Positions 15,001 to 25,825 of a DNA stretch of 64,000 nt are shown in pieces. The DNA is from Paulownia fortunei. Lineage: Eukaryota > Streptophyta > Magnoliopsida > Lamiales > Paulowniaceae. The stretch covers positions 14,596,071 through 14,660,070 of the forward strand of contig CM033118.1 of assembly GCA_019321725.1 (NCBI GenBank). Direction: 5' to 3'. The stretch's first letter is position 1, and every line of letters starts with the position of its first letter. The notes beneath the pieces are model-generated. The model had not been told where the DNA came from, did no database searches, and saw only the letters and a program-made list of their open reading frames with translations. Position numbers and translations under genes: made by a program.

Positions 15001-15860
15001 TTGATTTTTATTGTTTGCTTCAATGGTTTCATAATTTCGTATTTTTCTATTTTTCATGTGAAACTACTGGTGTTAACATGATTTTTTTTCTCACAAGAAC
15101 TTGTCTGAAATTTTGGTGATTTTCTCCGATTTCAGGTAATTGAGTGAAGGATTTTAGAGACTGCGTAGTAATCATTCACAGATACTCGCCGACTTCTTAA
15201 TTCTTATTGATTGCTTAAGTGATTTAATAATTATGTATTTTTCTATTTTTCACATGAAATTATAGGTACTAACTTAGTTTTTTTTCAGCTTATTTTTAAG
15301 AACTTGTCTGAAATATTGTTGGTTTTAATTCGGTTTCAAGTAGTTGAGTGAAGGAATTTAGAAATCCCATAGTAAATCATTCACACATATTCGCGTACTA
15401 TTTTATTCTTATTGTATGCTTTAGTGATTTCATATTATTCTATTTTTTTATTTTTCACATGAAACTACCGGTGCTAACTTTTTTTTTGTTTTGTTTTTTC
15501 ACAAGAACTTGTTTGAAATTTTGTTGATTTTTCTACAGTTTCATGTAGTTGCGTTTAGAAATTCGGAGATCGCGTAGTAAATCATTCACACGTATTCTCC
15601 ACTATTTGATTTTTATTGTTTTCTTCAATGGTTTCATAATTTCGTATATTTCTATTTTTCACATGAAACTACTGGTGTTAACTTGATTTTAATTTTTTTT
15701 ACAAGAACTTGTATGAAATTTTGGTGATTTTGTCCGATTTTAGGTAATTCAGTGAAGGAATTCAGAGATCGGGTAGTAATCATTCACACATATTCGACGA
15801 ATACTTGATTTTTATTGTTTGCTTCAATGATTTCATAATTTCGTATTTCTATTTTTCACG
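12055..15860 (+). repeat. Near-identical 1.4-kb seven-monomer units, about 2.7 copies
   Basis: The diagnostic string ATGTAGCGGCATTT recurs at about 12141, 13537 and 14938, a period of about 1396-1401 bp. Within each unit the A-B-C-A-B-B'-C order and private variants recur at the same offsets, including GATTGCTTAAGTGATTTAAT and TAGAAATCCCATAG. Units differ by only a few bases by eye, which points to recent amplification. The third unit is complete to about 15860 and the following B' monomer breaks off into a C monomer at about 15995. Confidence 0.85.
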
Positions 15861-18800
15861 TGAAACTACTGGTGTTAACTTATTTTTTTTATATTTTCAC
15901 AAGAACTTGATTGAAATGTTGTTGATTTTTCTCTGATTTCAGGTAATTGAGTGAAGGAATTCATAGATCGCGTAGTAATCATTCACACATATTCAGCTTA
16001 TTTTTAAAAACTTGTCAGAAATATTGTTGATTTTAATCCGTTTTCAAGTAGTCTAGTGAAAGAATTCAGAGAACGCACAGTAAATCAATCACACATATTC
16101 GCGTACTACTTTATTCTTATTGTTTGCTTTAGTGATTTCATATTTTTCTATTTTTCTATTTTTCTATTTTTCACATGAAACTACCGGTATTAACTTGTTT
16201 TTTTTGTTTTTTTCCAAGAACTTGTCTAAAATTTTGTTGATTTTTCTAAAATTTCATGTAGTGTCGTTTAGAAATTCGGAGATTGCGTAGTAAATCGTTC
16301 ACATGTATTCGCCACTACTTGATTTTTATTGTTTGCTTCAATGGTTTCATAATTTCGTATTATTCTATTTTTCACGTGAAACTACGGGTGTTAACTTGAT
16401 TTTTTTTTGTTTTCTCATAAGAACTTGTCTGAAATTTTGGTGATTTCCTCCAATTTCAGGTAATTGAGTGAAGGATTTCAGAGACTGCATAGTAATCATT
16501 TATATATATTCGACGACTACTTTATTTTTAATGTTTGCTTCAATGATTTCATAATTTTGTATTTCTATTTTTGATGTGAAACTATTAGTGTTGACTTGAT
16601 TTTTTTTTTCTTTTTACACAAGAACTTGTCTAAAATTTTGTTGATTTTTCTCCGATTTCAGGTAATTAAGTGAAGAAATTCGGAGATAGTGTAGTTATCA
16701 TTCACAGATATTCGCCGACTTCTTAATTCTTATTGTTTGCTTAAGTGATTTAATAATTACGAATTTTTCTATTTTCACATGAAATTATAGGTACTAACTT
16801 AGTTTTTTTTTCAGCTTATTTTTAACAACTTGTCTGAAATATTGTTGATTTTAATCCGGTTTCAAGTAGTTGAGTGAAGGAATTTATAGATCGCATAGTA
16901 AATCCTTCACACATAATCGCGTACTACTTTATTCTTATTGTTTGCTTAAGTGATTTCATATTTTTCTATTTTTCTATTTTTTTATTTTTCACATGAAACT
17001 ACCGGTATTAACTTTTTTTTTTGTTTTGTTTTTTCACAATAACTTGTCTGAAATTTTGTTTATTTTTCTACAGTTTCATGTAGTTGCATTTTGAAATTCG
17101 GAGATCGCGTAGGAAATCATTCACACGTATTCGCCACTACTTGATTTTTATTGTTTGCTTTAATGGTTTTATAATTTCATATTTTTCTATTGTTCACGTG
17201 AAACTACTGGTGTTAACTTGATTTTAATTTTTTTTTTACAAGAACTTGTATGAAATTTTGGTGATTTTGTCCGATTTTAGGTAATTTAGTAAAGGAATTC
17301 AGAGACTGCGTAGTAATCATTCACACATATTCAATGATTATTTGATTTTTATTGTTTTCTTCAATGATTGCATAATTTTGTATTTCTGTTTTTCACGTGA
17401 AACTACTGGTGTTAACTTGATTTTATTTTTTATTTTTACACAAGAACTTGTCTGAAATTTTGTTGACTTTTCTCCGATTTCGGGTAATTAAGTGAAGAAA
17501 TTCGAAGATTGTGTAGTAATCATTCACAGATATTCACCGACTTCTTAATTCTTATTGTTTGCTTAAGTGATTTAATAATTACGTATTTTTCTATTTTTCA
17601 CATGAAATTATAAGTACTAAATTAGTTTTTTTTCAGCTTATTTTTAACAACTTGTCTGAAATATTGTTGATTTTAATCCGGTTTCAAGTAGTTGAATGAA
17701 GGAATTTACAGATCGCATAGTAAATCCTTCACACATATTTGCATACTACTTTATTCTTATTATTTGCTATAGTGATTTCATATTTTTCTATTTTTCTATT
17801 TTTCACTTGAAACTACCGGTATTAACTTTTTTTTTTGTTTTGTTTTTTCACAATAACTTGTCTGAAATTTTGTTGATTTTTCAACAGTTTCATGTAGTTG
17901 TGTTTAGAAATTCAGACATCGCGTAGTAAATCATTCACACATATTTGCCACTATTTGATTTTTATTGTTTGCTTCAATGGTTTCATAATTTCGTGTTTTT
18001 CTATTTTTCACGTGAAACTACTGGTATTAACTTAATTTTAATTTTTTTTTTACAAGAACTTGTATGAAAATTTTGGTGATTTTGTACTATTTTAGGTCAT
18101 TAAGTGAAGGAATTCAGAGATCATGTAGTAATCATTCACACATATTCGATGATTACTTGATTTTTATTGTTTGTTTCAATGGTTTCATAATTTCGTATTT
18201 CAATTTTTCACGTGAAACTACTGGTGTTAACTTGATTTTATTTTTTATTTTTACACAATAACTTGTCTGACATTTTGTTGATTTTTCTCCGATTTCAGGT
18301 AATTAAGTGAAGAAATTCGGAGATTGTGTAGTAATTATTCACAGATATTCACCGACTTCTTAATTCTTATTGTTTGCTTAAGTGATTTAATAATTACGTA
18401 TTTTTCTATTTTTCACATGAAATTATAGGTACTAACTTAGTTTTTTTTCAGCTTATTTTTAACAACTTGTCTGAAATACTATTGATTTTAATTCGCGTAC
18501 TACTTTATTCTTATTGTTCGCTATAGTGATTTCATATTTTTCTATTTTTCTATTTTTCACATGAAACTACTGGTATTAACTTTTTTTTTGTTTTGTTTTT
18601 TCACAAGAACTTGTCTGAAATTTTGTTGATTTTTCTACAGTTTCATGTAGTTGCGTTTACAAATTCGGATATCGCGTAGTAAATCATTCACACGTATTCG
18701 TCACTATTTGATTTTTATTGTTTGGTTCAATGGTTTCATAATTTCGTATTTTTCTATTTTTCACGTGAAACTACTGGTGTTAACTTGATTTTAATTTTTT

Positions 18801-21318
18801 TTTTACAAGAACTTGTATGAAATTTTGGTGATTTTGTCGGATTTTAGGTAATTTAGTAAAGGAATGCAGAGACTGCGTAGTAATTATTCACACATATTCG
18901 ATGATTACTTGATTTTTATTGTTTTCTTCAATGATTGCATAATTTTGTATTTTTATTTTTCACGTGAAACTACTGGTGTTAACTTGATTTTATTTTTTAT
19001 TTTTACACAATAACTTGTCTGAAATTTTGTTGATTTTTCTCCGATTTCAGGTAATTAAGTGAAGAAATTCGGAGATTGTGTAGTAATCATTCACAGATAT
19101 TCACCGACTTCTTAATTCTTATTGTTTGCTTAAGTGATTTAATAATTACGTATTTTTCTATTTTTCACATGAAATTATAGGTACTAACTTAGTTTTTTTT
19201 CAGCTTATTTTTAACAACTTGTCTGAAATACTATTGATTTTAATTCGCGTACTACTTTATTCTTATTGTTCGCTATAGTGATTTCATATTTTTCTATTTT
19301 TCTATTTTTCACATGAAACTACTGGTATTAACTTTTTTTTGTTTTGTTTTTTCACAAGAACTTGTCTGAAATTTTGTTGATTTTTCTACAGTTTCATGTA
19401 GTTGCGTTTAGAAATTCGGATATCGCATAGTAAATCATTCACACGTATTCGCCACTATTTGATTTTTATTGTTTGGTTCAATGGTTTCATAATTTTGTAT
19501 TTTTCTATTTTTCACGTGAAACTACTGGTGTTAACTTGATTTTAATTTGTTTTTACAAGAACTTGTATGAAATTTTGGTGATTTTGTCCGATTTTAGGTA
19601 ATTTAGTAAGGAATTCAGAGACTGCGTAGTAATTATTCACACATATTCGATGATTACTTGATTTTTATTGTTTTCTTCAATGATTGCATAATTTTGTATT
19701 TCTATTTTTCACGTGAAACTACTGGTGTTAACTTGATTTTATTTTTTATTTTTACACAATAACTTGTCTGAAATTTTGTTGATTTTTCTCCGATTTCAGG
19801 TAATTAAGTGATGAAATTCGGAGGTTGTGTAGTAATCATTCACAGATATTCACCGACTTCTTAATTCTTATTGTTTGCTTAAGTGATTTAATAATTACGT
19901 ATTTTTCTATTTTTCACATGAAATTATAGGTACTAACTTAGTTTTTTTTCAGCTTATTTTTAACAACTTGTCTGAAATATTGTTGATTTTAATCCGGTTT
20001 CAAGTAGTTGAGTGACGGAATTTACAGATCGCATAGTAAATCCTTCATACATATTCGCGTACTACTTTATTCTTATTGTTTGCTATAGTGATTTCATATT
20101 TTTCTATTTTTCTATTTTTCACATGAAACTACCGGTATTAACTTTTTTTTTTGTTTTGTTTTTTCACAATAACTTGTCTGAAATTTTGTTGATTTTTCAA
20201 CAGTTTCATGTAGTTGCGTTTAGAAATTCAGAGATCGCGTAGTAAATCATTCACACATATTTGCCACTATTTGATTTTTATTGTTTGCTTCAATGGTTTC
20301 ATAATTTCGTGTTTTTCTATTTTTCACGTGAAACTACTGGTATTAACTTGATTTTAATTTTTTTTTACAAGAACTTGTATGAAAATTTGGTGATTTTGTA
20401 CTATTTTAGGTCATTAAGTGAAGGAATTCAGAGATTAGGTAGTAATCATTCACACATATTCGATGATTAATTGATTTTTATTGTTTGCTTCAATGATTTC
20501 ATAATTTCGTATTTCTATTTTTTACGTGAAACTACTGGTGTTAACTTGATTTTTTTTTATTTTTACACAAGAACTTGTTTGAAATTTTGTTTATTTTTCT
20601 CCGATTTCAGGTAATTAAGTGAAGAAATTCGGAGATTGTGTAGTAATCATTCACAAATATTCGCCGACTTCTTAATTCTTATTATTTGCTTAAGTGATTT
20701 AATAATTATGTATTTTTCTATTTTTCACATGAAATTATAGGTACTAACTTAGTTTTTTTCAGCTTATTTTTAACTTGTCTGAAATATTGTTGATTTTATT
20801 TCGGTTTCAAGTAGTTGAGTGAAGGAATTTACAGATCGCATAGTAAATCCTTCACACATATTCGCGTACTACTTTATTCTTATTGTTTGCTATAGTGATT
20901 TCATATTTTTCTATTTTTCTATTTTTCACATGAAACTACCGGTATTAACTTTTTTTTTTGTTTTGTTTTTTCACAATAACTTGTCTGAAATTTTGTTGAT
21001 TTTTCTACAGTTTCATGTAGTTGCGTTTAGAAATTCAGAGATCGCGTAGTAAATCATTCACACATATTTGCCACTATTTGATTTTTATTGTTTGCTTCAA
21101 TGGTTTCATAATTTCGTGTTTATCTATTTTTCACGTGAAACTACTGGTATTAACTTGATTTTAATTTTTTTTTACAAGAACTTGTATGAAAATTTGGTGA
21201 TTTTGTACTATTTTAGGTCATTAAGTGAAGGAATTCAAAGATCAGGTAGTAATCATTCACACATATTCGATGATTACTTGATTTTTATTGTTTGCTTCAA
21301 TGATTTCATAATTTCGTA

Positions 21319-22318
21319 ACGAGCATCTCAATGCTTGGTAGAGATCACAGTTTTCCAACACAAGACCACCCTACGACTCATGGCCAGTGATCAAGTACGA
21401 TAGTGGTCGTCATGCCTCTATCTTTGATGGTAGGCATGGAACGACAGGTCCTACCTAACTTGTCCGTTTTTGTTTGAAATCGAATTTTCAAAAAAAAAAT
21501 TCTTTTACTTAATTTTAGTAAATTAAGTGGGGTTTAATTTTATCCAAGACCTCATCTAATTTAAATTAGGTTGGTTATTTAATGCATGACATTATACTAT
21601 CATTGCGCAAGCATAAAAGCATTAAATAAAATCCTAAGCATGCATCTAATACATATTTAAATAAATGGATGATCATAAACCAGTTCTATACGGTCCATTT
21701 GAACCAAAAATGGACCTAAGGTCAGTCTAAGGGTAATAAAATGGAATAGAATCTATTCCATTATATAATTGTATCCCATACAAACATAGATCTTCTTTGG
21801 AATCTCCTTTTTGATTCTCCTTCGTCTTCCAAAGAAAAAGAAAAACCTCACCATCTATTTTACTCTCTTTATAGAAAATAAAATAATTTACATAAATGGA
21901 ATAAGAGGCTCACAGACCCCATTTTAAAACCCAAAAACATTAAATAAAATCAATTATATTGGTCCAATGGTTCATGATCATCTCATATATGCTCATAATT
22001 AACATCATATGTAATTATTAAAACATGTAAATTTACCAAGTTGTTAAACACAATTTTTGACTTGGGATAATTTTAAATGTTTGAAAAATGAATTTTATTT
22101 GAAAAAATAATTTTTTTAGAAATTATTAAAATTAACATTTAATTTCAATATTTTAATTTTAATATTTAATATTTAAAATATTTTAAATGTTAAAATTAAA
22201 ATTGGTAAAAATATGCAAAATCAAAATTTACATAATTAACATGAATTTAAACAATTTAAAACAAGCATATAAAAATCCAAAATTCACCGAATAAGCAAAG
22301 TTGTGGCTCTAATACCAC
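21319..22318 (-). mobile_element. Copia-type retroelement internal leader fragment with primer-binding site
   Basis: Satellite sequence stops at 21318 and unrelated DNA begins with ACGAGCATCTCAATGC. Read on the minus strand, this is the part of a Copia element just downstream of the 5' LTR at 22319-24176. The primer-binding site TGGTATTAGAGCC lies at 22317-22305 (minus), one base from the LTR end, and resembles the usual initiator tRNA-Met site of plant Copia elements. The rest is AT-rich leader. No gag can be read, and the element is cut off by the satellite junction. Confidence 0.7.
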
Positions 22319-24176
22319 TGTAGAGTTCGCTATAATCGCAGGGTATACGCAACGGAAAATTTAAATTTTATCAAACATAAATTTAACCCCTTTGATTCGA
22401 AAGCGATTTTAACGATCACACTTATTCAAGTAAGTGTATAAATAAATATAAAATTTGGATTATACCTTCCGTGCACTCTGGTTGTTGTAGGGAATGAAGC
22501 AATTAATTGCTTTCTAACTCTTGGAAAGTTTTTCAATTTTGAATTAATTCAAAACCTTATCTTGGAAGGATTCCTAATCTTCCAACAACTCTTCTATTTC
22601 TCTCTCTTATATGTATTTGTACTTATTTGAGATTATATTAATCATCAAAATTGTCCACATACATTCTTGATATTAATTTGAACTTTTTAAATAATATCAA
22701 GATAGATATATATCAAATATATAAACTAAAATTATATTTATATATAAATTAAATCTTAATGGCCAATTTTATCCCATTAAATCAGTCACTTTATTTATCT
22801 ATATATAAATATGTTAATTAAATAAATTATATAAATATAATTTATTCTCTTCATATTTTAGTGGACTTCTTAAGTGACCCACATTAATTTTCAGGCTAGG
22901 ACTCAAAAATCTACAAATCAATCCAATTGATTAATTTAATTTACTCCAATTGGGCTTCCTAATTAAATTATGTCCAATTAAATAATTCAATTATTTAATT
23001 AAATAATTTAATTTAAGCATTAAATTAAATAGAACCCACAATTAATTATTTAATCAATATTAATTAATTAATTTCCAACCATTAGATAAATTCCAAAATT
23101 AAAAATGTTAGTTTCCATAAAGATGTGTGACCCTCTTAAGTTCACTACTAAGCTAGTAGTGGGTTTGCAACATTTGCAACTTATGAATAACAATTATTCT
23201 AATTAATTAATCTAATTAATTAATTCACCTAGAATTAACTCCTTAATTCCAAGAACTTCACTATCCATGAAAACACCTAACAAGTAATCATGGCAAACTA
23301 GACTTAGGTGAAATAGCGAACAAACCTATTTTTAGTTGCGAGTACCATACACGTAAGGTCCTTTCGATATCTAATCTGCTGATTGAATTTAGGGCATGTA
23401 TTATAAGTCGAAAATCTAAATAATTCAATAACTGTGATTCCATTTCAAGTTCCAATGATTCCTGATGAATTACGATTCATCCTACCTTGGCCAAGGTCTT
23501 TGAATTATGAACTATAAAAACACAGGAGATTCTCTTACTTAAAAAGACAAGTGTCGAATTCTATGTTGGCTACTGATAAACCTCTATGCACACTAGTGCA
23601 ACACCTAACATACCCCCTTTGTGATTGTTAAACAATCAGAAGATATATCAAAGTGCTGCATGATGCACACAAAGCTCCCATCGTGCCTCAAGTCTGAGGA
23701 CTAGTCGTGTACTATCGCAACACATAAATTCTTATTTCGACAGGCGAAGCCTCCAACTAAATTTTTTTTGCGGGCCATGTTCGGTGTACTTGTTCCCTAA
23801 CAAGCACCTACATACATGCACTTGCATCTCTGTGCTAATGCCAATGGCATGTGATATCCTCGTCTCACGAGCATGCATCATATGTGCGAGTCTTACTGAG
23901 TTATTTGATGTCCCATCTCAAAAAGCTCTCAACTCGAAACTTATTTAAGACCAAAACCTTAGAGGCATATTCCATGATCGCCATCATATACGCAACCATG
24001 CCCCGTAGCTAAATTTGGTTTAAGGACTTTATCTAATGTGCAGAAATAAAAGATGTAAGACATAGGATAAAGAAAATGCCTTTTTATTAATATGATTTCT
24101 AATAAGATTGTCTTTATAGAAGAAAAAGAGTATAATACATAAATCTAATTGGGGCGTTGGGCATCCTACTCTAACA
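22319..24176 (-). mobile_element. Copia-type 5' LTR (family 1), minus strand
   Basis: On the minus strand it begins TGTTAGAGTAGGATGCCC at 24176 and ends GCGAACTCTACA at 22319, about 1858 bp with TG...CA ends. A primer-binding site follows directly, so it is a 5' LTR. It shares most of its length with the solo LTR at 34487-36702, including the stretch with TACCCCCTTTGTGATTGTTA, but lacks about 350 bp present there. It has inserted into another Copia gag whose reading frame stops at its outer edge (24177). Its 3' LTR is not in the window. Confidence 0.8.
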
Positions 24177-24530
24177 ACTAGACCATCATATGACTCTAGG
24201 AGTGAGATAAGAAATAAAATGGCTTTATCTTCTTCCTTAATCTTCACATCAACTTTCCGCAGTTGATCCACCAGTTCATTAAACTAATTTATGTGATGCA
24301 TAAGATTCTCACCTTTTTGCATCTTTAGCCTATAAAATTGCCGCTTTAGAAGCAACTTTATGGATAATTTTTTTTCGAGATACAAGTTCTCTAATTTTAC
24401 CCACAACTTTGATGTTGAATCTTCGGAATTATCATCCATAACATTGTTGATAATATTGTCTACATACTACAATGACCTAATTTCTTGATCAATTAAAGAT
24501 TTAAACTCCATATATTAATTCAAAATAGTT
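24177..24530 (-). pseudogene. Copia gag fragment (UBN2-type), decayed
   Basis: The minus-strand translation shows Copia gag landmarks: LLLKRQFYRLKMQKGENL, then FNELVDQLRKVDVKIKEED, then LFLISLLESYDGLV. They correspond to the central part of the plant Copia gag (UBN2/retrotran_gag family), which packages element RNA into virus-like particles. Stop codons and shifts interrupt the upstream part. The frame is cut at 24177 by the LTR of a second element. Nothing suggests expression. Confidence 0.75.
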
Positions 24531-25030
24531 GCAAATAAATTCCAACTCTCTATTAAGATCTTGCCTAAGTGATAAAGTTGAGTTCGATGAATTTTCTTGG
24601 ATTTTTAATCTTGTTAATGTTAGTATTAGTCTACTTATATAATAATTTCTTCTATTAATCATGATATCTTGATATTGTGAACTGTTAGTTAATAGTTTGA
24701 GATATGAATATAACGATTTATATATATTTGACCATTAAGTTAAAAAAAAGTAAATAATTGAGTTTGCATCCTCATTCATGATCTAAATCTGATTAAAAGT
24801 ACAATTTCTTGCAGTGAATTTTGGGATTTATATACAACGATCATGTGAACAATTTTAAAAATTGATTAAAAATATATGATTAAGTTTTCTTTTTCATTTT
24901 AATATTATTAAATTAATTATAATTTTGGTTTCGGAGTCCAAAAGATTTTTTTGCTCAAATAAAGAATTTTCTTAAAATATGTGTAAATGTATATTGAGTT
25001 ATTGATATAAATTTTCATAATTGAAATGAT
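24531..25030. other. AT-rich unassigned stretch
   Basis: No gene, RNA or clear element end can be read here. It probably represents decayed Copia leader or LTR sequence, since gag lies on one side and an LTR-like fragment on the other, but similarity is too weak to state this from the sequence. Confidence 0.4.
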
Positions 25031-25515
25031 ATTCTACAAATAGTGATGGCATATTATTGCCACTAAATTTATCAAGTCTTCTATGAATTTTTTTTATTTT
25101 CACAAAAAAAAAATTCTTCAATTTAGCAATGACTTTAAATATTATCACTATTTTAAATTTAGTGCCAAATGTTTAGTGACAAAATTTAGTAACAACAAAA
25201 AAACATTGTTACTAATGTTCAACTCTTCCAATCATTAGTGACATCGAAAAATATTGTCACAAAATTCTTCTTCAATTTAGTGATGACTTTAAATATTATC
25301 ACTATTTTAAATAGCAATAGTGACAACTTTTATTTCCTGCTAACACCAAAAAATGGCGCCAAATATTTAGTGACAATAAAAAAAATTATCACTAATGCTC
25401 AACACTTCCAATCATTAGTGATATCGAAAAATATTATCACGATATATGTATATTTAGTGATGACATTACAATTATCACTAAAAGTTTCATCACTAAATAT
25501 GCTTTTTTTGTAGTG
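25031..25515. mobile_element. Non-autonomous CACTA-like DNA transposon remnant
   Basis: The right end, read on the minus strand, starts CACTACAAAAAAAGC at 25515, which matches the usual CACTA superfamily terminus. The interior is packed with short repeats in both orientations (TTTAGTGATGAC, ATCACTAAA, TTAGTGACATCGAAAAAT), as in subterminal repeat regions of CACTA elements. The left end is degraded; CTACAAATAGTGATGGC near 25031 may be its remnant. Two similar halves of about 190 bp repeat in tandem (about 25110-25300 and 25270-25460). No transposase is present. It appears to be inserted in an old LTR. Confidence 0.55.
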
Positions 25516-25825
25516 CGAACTGATTTCTTATTATGAGTACCATGCAAGTCCGATGTTTCCATCAACTAATCTCCCAATTAAATCTAATGAGTGGATTATT
25601 AGTCTCAACCCTATTTGATTTATTAACAATGATTTCATTTCCAGTCTCATTAACTCCGAATGAATCATCAGAAAACACTCGTCTAATATTCATCCTACTT
25701 TAGTCAGAGACTTCTTAGTCAAAGACCATTAAATGCATAGTAGATTCACATATTTTGCTAGATAGGTAATGAATCTTTTGTTAGTTACTCATTAACCTCC
25801 ACACATTAGGATGTTACACCTCACA
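25516..25825 (-). mobile_element. Partial Copia LTR fragment
   Basis: This stretch parallels part of the neighbouring LTR (about 27070-27370): TACCATGCAAGTCCG versus TACCATACAAGTCTG, CAACTAATCTCC in both, and TAGATAGGTAATGAATC versus TAGATAGGTGATGAATC. It is therefore a broken copy of a related LTR, bounded on the left by the CACTA-like end and on the right by the intact LTR. Confidence 0.6.

Larger units (their letters stand above)
1..21318 (+). repeat. Satellite array, ~200-bp monomer with higher-order structure
   Basis: About 105 head-to-tail monomers of roughly 190-205 bp fill this stretch. Each carries the same landmarks in order: a TTCACRTGAAA box, a T-run of 7-12 bases, an ACAAGAACTTGT-like box, TTTTGTTGATTTTT, a TTTCAGGTAATT or TTTCATGTAGTT box, GCGTAGTAATCATTCACACATATTCG and TTATTGTTTGCTT. 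Three main classes are visible: A (CACATGAAACTACC, then TTTCATGTAGTTGCG), B and B' (CACGTGAAACTACTGG, then TTTCAGGTAATTGAG) and C (CACATGAAATTATTGG, then TTTCAAGTAGTTGAG). They run mostly as A-B-B'-C (about 0.8 kb) or A-B-C-A-B-B'-C (about 1.4 kb). The array continues past the left edge and ends abruptly at 21318 inside a monomer. The plus strand is visibly T-rich. Short ORFs of 60-80 codons recur once per monomer and are not genes. I do not recognise the satellite family. Confidence 0.95.

Noticed and set aside
1..21318. CRISPR-like regular repeats
   Set aside because: The whole 200-bp unit repeats, without short repeats separated by unique spacers, and the genome is a plant.
21068..21319. 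Membrane-protein-like ORF at the end of the array
   Set aside because: Hydrophobicity comes from T-rich satellite codons; the same frame appears at 20261-20470.
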